NCBI GenBank assembly: GCA_002405445.1
Contig: DHLV01000132.1
Coordinates: forward strand, 1 to 30,679
Reading direction: 5' to 3'
From: Flammeovirgaceae bacterium UBA4659
Lineage (GTDB): Bacteria; Bacteroidota; Bacteroidia; Cytophagales; Cyclobacteriaceae
Length of the DNA stretch: 30,679 nucleotides
Shown: positions 24,151 through 30,679 of the stretch, in pieces
Position numbering within the stretch: position 1 is the stretch's first letter
Layout of the letters: each line of letters starts with the position of its first letter
The notes under the pieces: generated by a model
The model's database searches: none
Told to the model about the DNA's origin: nothing
The model's input: the letters and a program-made list of their open reading frames with translations, nothing else
Position numbers and translations under genes: made by a program

Positions 24151-24920
24151 TTGCGAATGCCGTTTTTGTTCAGTACTTCATGTGCCAGGTTCAGGTAGCT
24201 GATGGCACCTTTGCTTTCGGCATCATGCACAATGGCGGGCAGCCCAAAACTGGGCGACTCGCTCAACTTAACATTGCGTGGAATGATGGTATTAAAAGCG
24301 ATGTTTTTAAAATGCGTGCGCACCTCTTCCACAACCTGATTGCCAAGCGAGGTGCGCGAGTCATAGAGCGTGAGCAGTATCCCTTCAATCTCTAACTTCG
24401 GGTTAAGCCGCGTTTGAATTATCTTGATCGTGTTCAGCAACTTGCCCAACCCCTCCAACGCAAAATACTCGCACTGCACGGGTATCAATACCGAATCAGC
24501 GGCCGTCAATGAGTTGATGGTGATCAGGCCAAGTGAGGGTGAGCAGTCGATGATGATAAAATCAAACTGATCTTTGATTTTCGACAAACTATCGCGCATT
24601 TTTTCTTCGCGGTGCTCGATGTTCACCATCTCCACTTCAGCGCCCACCAGGTCGATGTGCGAGGGCAGCACGTGCAAAAACTTCAACTCGTTGGCAATGA
24701 TGGCTTCACTGGGGTCCAATCCATCTACCATGCACTCGTAAATGCTTTTCTTTATTTCTTTGGGATTGAGCCCTAGGCCAGATGTTGAGTTGGCTTGCGG
24801 GTCAGCATCCACCAATAAGGTTTTATATTCCAGCACTGCCAAACTCGCAGCCAAATTGATAGCCGAAGTAGTCTTGCCAACGCCTCCTTTTTGATTTGCA
24901 ATCGCTATGATTTTACCCAT
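24147..24920 (-). CDS. parA: Chromosome-partitioning ATPase ParA (Soj)
   Basis: 257-aa MinD/ParA-type ATPase that binds DNA as an ATP-bound dimer and drives origin segregation with ParB. The deviant Walker A motif is KGGVGKTT at residues 11-18 with signature lysine K11; [16 protein letters not shown] is the A-prime motif, and [18 protein letters not shown] is Walker [20 protein letters not shown] is also typical. A frame extension to 24989 has no family match, so ATG 24920 ([10 protein letters not shown]) is the start. Its stop overlaps the parB start by 4 bases. The 309-base region upstream separates it from yidC. Confidence 0.96.
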   Translation of the reverse strand: MGKIIAIANQKGGVGKTTSAINLAASLAVLEYKTLLVDADPQANSTSGLGLNPKEIKKSIYECMVDGLDPSEAIIANELKFLHVLPSHIDLVGAEVEMVNIEHREEKMRDSLSKIKDQFDFIIIDCSPSLGLITINSLTAADSVLIPVQCEYFALEGLGKLLNTIKIIQTRLNPKLEIEGILLTLYDSRTSLGNQVVEEVRTHFKNIAFNTIIPRNVKLSESPSFGLPAIVHDAESKGAISYLNLAHEVLNKNGIRK

Positions 24921-25229
24921 TTGGTTAAATTGAAAATTTGCCACTTCGAAAATTTGAACATGTGTTGTTGATAATGGGTGAATTTTCAAATTACCTCATT
25001 TTCAAATTTTCAAATTGAGTGAGCAAAGATAGGGTAGGTGGGCAATCGTGGAACATGCGTGGAACATTACTTATCCACGTACTTTCAACAAAGAAACGCA
25101 CAATCAATTAGAAAATGACGGAATTTGAAGATTTGAAAATTGGAATTGAGTTTAACTCTTAATGGTTAACTACCTCTTTGGTAAAGTGATAAGTCAATTT
25201 TCAAATGGGATAATCTTCAAATTTTCAAA
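24921..25229. other. Intergenic region between yidC and parA, with repeats and parS-like half-sites
   Basis: No gene is seen. AT-rich words such as TTCAAATTTTCAAATT occur at 24999-25016 and 25215-25231. An imperfect inverted repeat with arms at about 25122-25142 and 25195-25223 could end yidC transcription. Two direct copies of CGTGGAACAT lie at 25047-25056 and 25058-25067, resembling one half of a parS palindrome. TTATCCACG at 25071-25079 is one base from a DnaA box. Confidence 0.55.
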
Positions 25230-27023
25230 TTATTTTTTCTTTTTTGATTGTGCCGCCTTTCTGGCTTCTTCACTGGCTTTCATTGCTTCTTCCAATTTTG
25301 CCATAAACCGCGACTTGTTGCCGGTGCCCCCGTTGGCGGCTGCTTTCTTCCGGTTTTCTTCCATAATGGCCTTGATCTTGTCTTCGTCTACAAAACGCTT
25401 GATTACCGCCTGCTGGGTGAATGTGACAAGGTTCGACACAAAATAATAGAAGCTCAAACCTGCGGCAAAGGTATTGAGGATGAATAAAAACACCACAGGC
25501 ATGATGTAGCCCATGGTTTTCATGGGGCCTTCAACGCTGCTCAGCTGATTATTTTGCCAGGTATAAATGATAGTGGAGGCGGTCATCAATAAAACAAACA
25601 AACTCACATGCGATCCGTAAAAGGGAATCTCAAACGGGAGGTTGAGGATTGAATCGTAGGTGGAGAGATCTTCGGCCCACAAGAACGACTGCTGCCGAAG
25701 CTCGATTGAAATGGGTAAGAATGAAAACAGCGCCAGAAAGAAGGGCATTTGTAACAGAACCGGAACGCACCCTGCCAACATGCTAACCCCCGCCTGCCCG
25801 TACAGCTTCATGATTTCTTGTTGCGCCTGGGTAGGATTGTCAGGATGCTTTTTTCTGATCTCATCGGTTTCAGGTTTCAATAACCTCATTTTTGCCATCC
25901 CCAAATACGAGCTATAAGAAAGTGGCAACAACAACAGCTTCACGAGCAGCACCAGAATGATGATGATCAGTCCATAGTTGCCAACCAGCCCTTCCAATAG
26001 TTTGAAAACAGGGATCACCATCCACTTATTGATCCACAACATCGGGGGCCACCCCAGCGATAAGTTCTTTGAAAACCCGGGGGTTACTGCAGAAATGGTT
26101 TGGTAATCGTTGGGCCCAAAGTAATAGGTGAAGTTGGCTTTTCCGGTGTGAACATCCTCTGTCGGCACGTAAAGCTCCAACGAGGCATCTTTCACAACTG
26201 ATGGATTACTTTGATCTGTAGAATGTCTTAAGTTGCCTCCCGAAAATGACTGGTGCGCAATGATGCCGCTGATGAAAAATTTCTGCTTGATCGAAACCCA
26301 TTTGACGCGTTCGGCCAAAGCCTTGTCATCGTCTGATGATTCACTCAGGTAGTCGTTTTCGCCATTGGAGGTGTAATAATGGATGGTGGTCCTCGACCGA
26401 CTGTCCTTCAGGTCTTTTTCTTGCAGGGCAATCGGGTCTTTCCAGGTGAGCGCCAGATTGTTGCCACCAAAAGATATCCCCTTGCTCTGGATGCGGTAAC
26501 CAATCTGGTAGCCCTTGTCGGGGATCGAGTAAATGTGCCTGATAAACGCATCGGCACCCAGTTGAGCGGTAAATGATATCACGGAGGAGTCGGCCTGCTT
26601 CAACTGCTCTACTTGATAATACAATTGATAGAGGTCTATGTTTTGCCCCTGGTACTGGGCTTTCAATCCAAAAGCATTGTTGCCCTGTTCGATCAGGTAC
26701 AGCGGTCGCTGTGAGTATGTCTTAAAATGTTTAAGCTCCACGTGCTTGAAAATTGCGTGGTTGGAGAGTTGTAGCTTCAGGTCTTTGTTTTCAACGGCAA
26801 AGGTTTGATCGCTACCCGCTAGGTAAGCGCCAAGTGTGCCGTATGATTTGATCGTGAGGCTATCAACCCGTTTCACTTGCTGCGGTTCTGTGGGTTGCGC
26901 TGGTGCCGTTGCCGTGGAGTCTGCCTTGCCGGTTGTATTGGGCTGCGGGCCGGGCGACATGATATAGTACACCATCAACAATAACGCGATCAACACCATG
27001 CCTATGGCCGAATTCCTGTCCAT
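25230..27023 (-). CDS. yidC: Membrane protein insertase YidC
   Basis: Inner-membrane insertase that works with or without SecYEG. The 597-aa protein has an N-terminal membrane anchor (SAIGMVLIALLLMVYYIM), a Pro/Thr-rich linker, and the large periplasmic beta-sandwich domain (about residues 55-350, GTLGAYLAGSDQTFAVENKD). The conserved insertase core with five membrane segments follows: LIIIILVLLVKLLLLPLSYS with the LSYSSYLGMAKMRLLKPE cytosolic loop, MLAGCVPVLLQMPFFLALFS, FYGSHVSLFVLLMTAST, and MGYIMPVVFLFILNTFAAGL. The tail is lysine/alanine-rich (EARKAAQSKKKK), as in many YidC proteins that contact ribosomes. ATG start at 27023. Confidence 0.97.
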   Translation of the reverse strand: MDRNSAIGMVLIALLLMVYYIMSPGPQPNTTGKADSTATAPAQPTEPQQVKRVDSLTIKSYGTLGAYLAGSDQTFAVENKDLKLQLSNHAIFKHVELKHFKTYSQRPLYLIEQGNNAFGLKAQYQGQNIDLYQLYYQVEQLKQADSSVISFTAQLGADAFIRHIYSIPDKGYQIGYRIQSKGISFGGNNLALTWKDPIALQEKDLKDSRSRTTIHYYTSNGENDYLSESSDDDKALAERVKWVSIKQKFFISGIIAHQSFSGGNLRHSTDQSNPSVVKDASLELYVPTEDVHTGKANFTYYFGPNDYQTISAVTPGFSKNLSLGWPPMLWINKWMVIPVFKLLEGLVGNYGLIIIILVLLVKLLLLPLSYSSYLGMAKMRLLKPETDEIRKKHPDNPTQAQQEIMKLYGQAGVSMLAGCVPVLLQMPFFLALFSFLPISIELRQQSFLWAEDLSTYDSILNLPFEIPFYGSHVSLFVLLMTASTIIYTWQNNQLSSVEGPMKTMGYIMPVVFLFILNTFAAGLSFYYFVSNLVTFTQQAVIKRFVDEDKIKAIMEENRKKAAANGGTGNKSRFMAKLEEAMKASEEARKAAQSKKKK

Positions 27024-27060
27024 TTTATTTGATATTTGAGATGTGGGATTTTAGATTAAA

Positions 27061-27157
27061 GATTTCAGATTTCAGATTCAAGATTTCAGATTCAAGATTT
27101 CAGATTCAAGATTCAAGATTTTGGTCATACACAATTTGAAATCTGCAATCTGAAATA
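27061..27157. repeat. 14-bp tandem repeat with inverted partner between folD and yidC
   Basis: AGATTTCAGATTCA occurs three times perfectly at 27067-27108, with partial copies on both sides. The complementary words ATTTGAAATCTG and AATCTGAAAT follow at about 27133-27157, so the region can fold into several alternative AT-rich hairpins. It may act as a weak terminator after folD. Confidence 0.75.
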
Positions 27158-27166
27158 TAAAAATTA

Positions 27167-28060
27167 TTACGGGTTCAAATTCTCACACGCGCGCAACGTG
27201 TTGACCAAAAGCGAAGCAATTGTCATAGGGCCGACTCCCCCAGGCACTGGCGTAATATAGGAAGCCTTTGCAGCCACCTCTTTAAACTCAACATCACCCT
27301 TCAGCGAATAACCGTTTTTATACTGTGGCCCTTCCACGCGCGTGGTGCCCACGTCAATTACCACAGCACCTTCTTTCACCATGTCTGCTGTGACCAAGCC
27401 CGGTTTGCCCACCGCAACTACTAAAATGTCAGCTTGCTTTGTCCACGAAGCTAAGTTTTTGGTGTATTTGTGACAGATGGTTACTGTGGCTCTGCCTTGC
27501 TCCACCAACATCATGCTGAGCGGTGCGCCCACCAATCGGCTGGCGCCAACAATCACGCAATTTTTTCCCTCGGTTGGAATCTCATATCTGCGCAGCAGCT
27601 CCATCACGCCATAAGGAGTAGCTGGCATCAGCAATGGATTTTTGGAAATAATGCTTCCGAAGTTATGGTTGGTAAAACCATCCACATCTTTATCTGAACG
27701 AATTTTTTCAGTGATCCGCTCCACCGTGATGTGGGCAGGCAATGGAAGCTGAACGATAAATCCATCTACGTCTTGGTCGCGGTTTACCTGGTCGATGTGC
27801 TTCATCAACTTTTCTTCGCTGATCGTGTCGGCAAAGCGCATCATGGTATAGTGAAAACCAACTTCCTTGCACGCTTTCACTTTATGGTCTACATACGTTT
27901 GGCTCGCGCCATCATCGCCAACTAAAATAATTGCAAGGTGTGGCACCTTCTTACCTTGGCTTTTGCGCTCCACCACCTTTGCTGCAATTTCCGCTTTGAT
28001 GTCAGAGGCAATTTTTTTACCGTCAATTAAAGTGTACGTAGTTTCCGCCACAGCGCTCAT
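27167..28060 (-). CDS. folD: Bifunctional methylenetetrahydrofolate dehydrogenase / methenyltetrahydrofolate cyclohydrolase
   Basis: Interconverts 5,10-methylene- and 10-formyl-tetrahydrofolate for one-carbon metabolism in the cytosol. The 297-aa protein has the catalytic pair Y56 and K60 in SQTYVDHKVKACKEVG, the folate-site DVDGFIVQLPLP (97-108), and PVPGGVGPMT near the C-terminus. Two segments depart from the usual form: the Rossmann loop is VGASRLVGAP (171-180), with A173 in place of the common arginine of GRSxIVG, and CHKYT (196-200) has K198 where NADP-specific enzymes often have serine. Both positions normally contact the NADP phosphate, so cofactor preference may differ (inference). 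ATG start. lepA ends 70 bases upstream. Confidence 0.95.
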   Translation of the reverse strand: MSAVAETTYTLIDGKKIASDIKAEIAAKVVERKSQGKKVPHLAIILVGDDGASQTYVDHKVKACKEVGFHYTMMRFADTISEEKLMKHIDQVNRDQDVDGFIVQLPLPAHITVERITEKIRSDKDVDGFTNHNFGSIISKNPLLMPATPYGVMELLRRYEIPTEGKNCVIVGASRLVGAPLSMMLVEQGRATVTICHKYTKNLASWTKQADILVVAVGKPGLVTADMVKEGAVVIDVGTTRVEGPQYKNGYSLKGDVEFKEVAAKASYITPVPGGVGPMTIASLLVNTLRACENLNP

Positions 28061-28130
28061 TTCTTTTTGCTTTTGTATTTTTCATTCCACGCAAAGTCGC
28101 AAAGAGACTTCGTCCTGGATTTTAGATCAA

Positions 28131-29915
28131 TTACTCAATCTTCAAAACCGCCATAAATGCTTCCTGTGGAATCTCTACGTTGCCCACCTGCCGCATGCGT
28201 TTCTTACCCTTCTTTTGCTTTTCCAACAGCTTCCGTTTACGAGAAATATCACCACCATAACACTTGGCCAACACGTTTTTACGAATCGCACTAATGGTTT
28301 CGCGCGCTATGATTTTCTGCCCGATGGAGGCTTGGATGGCAATTTCAAACATCTGGCGGGGAATTAACTCCTTCAATTTTTCGCAGAGCTTGCGGCCCCA
28401 CTCGTACGACTTGCTGCGGTGCACAATAGCCGAAAGCGCATCCACCTTCTCGCCATTCAACATCACATCCAACTTCACCATGTCGCTTTCGCGTGAGCCT
28501 ATCAACTGATAATCTAGAGAAGCATAACCGCGCGAAATGGACTTCAACTTATCATAGAAATCAAAAACAATTTCAGATAATGGCATCTCAAACGAAAGCT
28601 CTACCCTGTCAGACGTTAAGTAGACTTGGTTTTTGATGATGCCGCGCTTATCCATGCACAACCCAATGATAGCGCCTATGTATTCGCTCTTGCTGATGAT
28701 TTGTGCCGAGATAAATGGCTCTTCAATGTATTCCAACATTGTGGGGTCGGGCATCTCGCTGGGCGCATTGATGGCAATTTCTTTTCCACTGGTGAGCATT
28801 GCTTTGAACTGTACCGAAGGTACGGTGGTAATCACCGTCATGTCAAACTCACGCTCCAATCGCTCTTGAATGATTTCCATGTGTAGCATGCCCAAAAAGC
28901 CGCAGCGGAAACCGAAACCCAAGGCGGCAGACGTCTCAGGTTCCCACACGAGCGAAGCATCGTTCAGCTGCAATTTTTCCATAGACGAGCGGAGCTCTTC
29001 AAACTCAGTAGTATCTACCGGATAAATGCCCGCAAAAACCATGGGCTTTACATCTTCAAAACCCTTTATCGCCTCGCCCGGGTTAGCCACCAACGTAATC
29101 GTGTCACCCACTTTCACTTCTTTGGCCACTTTAATACCCGAAATCAAATACCCCACATTGCCCACGCTAATTTCTTCACGCGGATGTTTGTCGAGTTTCA
29201 ACACTCCGATTTCATCTGCACCATATTGTTTGCCTGCGTTTACAAACATTACATGGTCGTTCTTTTTGATAGTGCCGTTAAACACGCGGAAGTACACCTC
29301 AATACCGCGGAACGAGTTGAAAACCGAGTCAAAAATCATCGCTTGCAGCGGAGCCTTCGGGTCGCCTTTGGGCGCTGGCACGCGCTCAATTACTGCTTTC
29401 AAAATTTCTTCAATGCCTTTGCCTTCCTTCGCGCTGGCGCGTAACACCACCGAAGGGTCGCAGCCAATCAAATCGACAATCTGGTCAGTGACCACCTCAG
29501 GCATAGCAGCCGGTAAGTCAATCTTATTTAAGATCGGGATAATCTCAAGATTGTGCTCCAATGCCAAGTACAAGTTCGAAATGGTTTGCGCCTGTATGCC
29601 TTGGGCAGCATCCACAATCAGCAGTGCTCCTTCGCAGGCTGCAATTGACCGTGAAACCTCATACGAAAAGTCAACGTGCCCGGGGGTATCAATCAGGTTA
29701 AGCGTGTATTCCTTGCCCTGGTACTTGTAATTCATTTGAATGGCGTGGGCCTTGATGGTAATGCCCTTTTCGCGCTCCAAGTCCATGTTATCGAGCACCT
29801 GTGCCTGCATTTGGCGGTCGGTGAGCGTACCCGTAAACTCTAACAGCCTGTCGGCCAGCGTGCTTTTGCCGTGGTCAATATGGGCAATAATGCAAAAATT
29901 CCGAATGTTCTCCAT
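28131..29915 (-). CDS. lepA: Elongation factor 4 (LepA), ribosome back-translocating GTPase
   Basis: Translational GTPase that acts on stalled or mis-translocated ribosomes. The 594-aa protein begins [20 protein letters not shown] with the G1 loop AHIDHGKST (residues 11-19), then G3 DTPGHVD and G4 NKID. LepA-specific features are [28 protein letters not shown] and the C-terminal domain with [20 protein letters not shown]. Length is normal for the family. The frame extends to 29948, but a promoter-like box lies at 29946-29953 and the family starts at MENIRNF, so ATG 29915 is chosen (MTGMEN from 29924 is also possible). An IS begins about 70 bases upstream. Confidence 0.97.
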   Translation of the reverse strand: MENIRNFCIIAHIDHGKSTLADRLLEFTGTLTDRQMQAQVLDNMDLEREKGITIKAHAIQMNYKYQGKEYTLNLIDTPGHVDFSYEVSRSIAACEGALLIVDAAQGIQAQTISNLYLALEHNLEIIPILNKIDLPAAMPEVVTDQIVDLIGCDPSVVLRASAKEGKGIEEILKAVIERVPAPKGDPKAPLQAMIFDSVFNSFRGIEVYFRVFNGTIKKNDHVMFVNAGKQYGADEIGVLKLDKHPREEISVGNVGYLISGIKVAKEVKVGDTITLVANPGEAIKGFEDVKPMVFAGIYPVDTTEFEELRSSMEKLQLNDASLVWEPETSAALGFGFRCGFLGMLHMEIIQERLEREFDMTVITTVPSVQFKAMLTSGKEIAINAPSEMPDPTMLEYIEEPFISAQIISKSEYIGAIIGLCMDKRGIIKNQVYLTSDRVELSFEMPLSEIVFDFYDKLKSISRGYASLDYQLIGSRESDMVKLDVMLNGEKVDALSAIVHRSKSYEWGRKLCEKLKELIPRQMFEIAIQASIGQKIIARETISAIRKNVLAKCYGGDISRKRKLLEKQKKGKKRMRQVGNVEIPQEAFMAVLKIE

Positions 29916-29945
29916 TCCCGTCATTCTAACTGCGATTTTAACGGG

Positions 29946-29953
29946 CAAAGGTA
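29946..29953 (-). promoter_or_regulatory. Candidate -7 box for lepA
   Basis: Reads TACCTTTG on the minus strand, a perfect TAnnTTTG match, 30 bases before ATG 29915. No good -33 TTTG is found at the expected distance. The IS left end begins 34 bases further upstream. Confidence 0.45.
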
Positions 29954-30053
29954 CAAAGGCTGGGGCAATTCTGAGCGGTTAAATAAAGGGTATCTCTAAA
30001 AACCCTACGAATTTATCGATAAATTTTGTTTCTTGAGAAAAAGGAGAAAATAG

Positions 30054-30677
30054 ATGAAAAATAAATCGAGAGGATTATTTGATGAGCAGTTTCGATTGGA
30101 TAAAATCGGTAAGCAAAACGACCCATTGTCAAAATTGCAAGCCCACATTGACTTTGAGATTTTCCGCAAACCCTTAGAGGCACATTTTGAATCGGGAAAA
30201 GACAGAAGCCAAGGCGGTCGCCCTTCCTTTGATTATCTGATGATGTTCAAAATATTGATTTTGCAGCGCTATTATAATTTAAGCGATGACGGCACGGAAT
30301 ATGCGATTTTAGATCGTTTATCGTTCATGCGTTTTTTAGAGTTGACCATATCTGATACGGTGCCCGATGCCAAAACAATCTGGAACTTTAAAAATGAACT
30401 TGCCAAAGGCAAGATTGTGGAGAAATTGTTTTCCTTGCTGGATAAAACCTTGAGCCAACGGGGTGTAATCCTTAACAAAGGCAGAATGATAGATGCCTCC
30501 ATTGTGGAAGTCCCCATTCAACGAAACAGCCGCGATGAAAACCAACAACTCAATGAGGGGACCATCCCCCCGGATTGGAAAGATAAAGAGAACAAGTTAC
30601 GCCAGAAAGATATTGATGCCAAGTGGGTTACGCACAATGGAAAAAGTTACTATGGGGGATCTTTGAAAAACCCATGA
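30054..30677 (+). CDS. IS5-family transposase, C-terminally truncated
   Basis: DDE-type transposase, 207 residues before a stop at the window edge. The N-terminal DUF772-type domain is clear: GGRPSFDYLMMFKILILQRY (about 58-77), NLSDDGTEYAILDRLSFMRF and DTVPDAKTIWNFKNEL. The first catalytic aspartate is in RMIDASIVEVPIQRNSRDEN. The second aspartate and the glutamate of the DDE triad are missing. Related proteins continue from SYYG into Y/F-KNH and the rest of the catalytic core, but here the frame reads SYYGGSLKNP and stops. The last foreign-looking residues come from the terminal-repeat-like bases at 30655-30673. As it stands the protein cannot be active. Strong SD AAGGAG 7 bases before ATG. 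Confidence 0.85.
   Translation: MKNKSRGLFDEQFRLDKIGKQNDPLSKLQAHIDFEIFRKPLEAHFESGKDRSQGGRPSFDYLMMFKILILQRYYNLSDDGTEYAILDRLSFMRFLELTISDTVPDAKTIWNFKNELAKGKIVEKLFSLLDKTLSQRGVILNKGRMIDASIVEVPIQRNSRDENQQLNEGTIPPDWKDKENKLRQKDIDAKWVTHNGKSYYGGSLKNP
30655..30673 (+). repeat. Second copy of an IS-end-like sequence inside the transposase gene
   Basis: GGGGATCTTTGAAAAACCC aligns with the left end GGGTATCTCTAAAAACCC (29988-30005) with two substitutions and one extra G, in the same orientation. It replaces the expected coding sequence after SYYG. Confidence 0.5.
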
Positions 30678-30679
30678 GT

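Larger units (their letters stand above)
29988..30679 (+). mobile_element. IS5-family insertion sequence, left part only
   Basis: The probable left end is GGGTATCTCTAAAAACCC at 29988-30005, followed 48 bases later by the transposase ATG. The transposase has an AAGGAG ribosome-binding site (30041-30046), which is stronger than those of the neighbouring genes and suits a foreign element. The right end lies outside the window. A related terminal-repeat-like sequence at 30655-30673 interrupts the transposase. Confidence 0.7.

Noticed and set aside
29026..29730. 234-residue open frame on the plus strand
   Set aside because: Antisense to lepA, whose motifs are unambiguous; no domain recognised.

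Overview
The window looks like chromosomal DNA of a member of the Bacteroidota, most likely of the Cytophagales type. Three things suggest this. The gene families include DUF2490, DUF2452 and DUF5683 proteins and the Bacteroidota form of tryptophan dioxygenase. The block parA-parB-DUF5683-dapB-lepB is an order I associate with this phylum. Several genes are preceded by the Bacteroidota -7 promoter box TAnnTTTG, while Shine-Dalgarno sequences are mostly absent. No rRNA, tRNA or CRISPR array was seen. The right edge stops inside an insertion sequence, which is typical of a contig end.

Layout, left to right. 1-317 is a repeat-rich spacer. dnaB (replicative helicase) and a zinc-free-looking MDR oxidoreductase lie on the plus strand. 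A minus-strand run follows: glutaryl-CoA dehydrogenase, a UDP-GlcNAc 2-epimerase (wecB), a small TPR protein and a Y-family DNA polymerase. Divergent from it is a plus-strand run: tryptophan 2,3-dioxygenase, a secreted M24 peptidase, a 14-repeat MORN protein with a C-terminal barrel-like domain, a DUF2490 protein, a CDF metal transporter and a COG2509-type flavoprotein. A 400-base spacer at 14597-14996 holds a 141-bp MITE-like element and other inverted repeats. Next come a CoA-binding protein (+) and the minus-strand run FAH-family hydrolase, M23 peptidase and peroxiredoxin. A divergent M48 lipoprotein peptidase and a DUF2452 protein (+) end at a very strong bidirectional terminator.

From 20612 to 29915 all genes are on the minus strand: lepA, folD, yidC, parA, parB, a DUF5683 protein, dapB and lepB (listed in transcription order). 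They cover translation fidelity, one-carbon metabolism, membrane protein insertion, chromosome segregation, lysine/peptidoglycan precursor synthesis and signal-peptide removal. An IS5-type element begins just upstream of lepA and runs off the window.

Most of the window is ordinary housekeeping DNA, and I did not find a clearly new multi-gene system. The observations most worth checking are: parB is split by one in-frame TAA with both halves otherwise intact; the transposase at the right edge is cut by a sequence resembling its own left terminal repeat, suggesting a nested IS or an assembly junction; the MITE-like element; FolD has both usual NADP-phosphate contact positions changed; the peroxiredoxin carries a histone-H1-like lysine/alanine tail; and the MORN-array/barrel fusion. 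Tryptophan dioxygenase and glutaryl-CoA dehydrogenase share a divergent promoter region, which hints at tryptophan catabolism.
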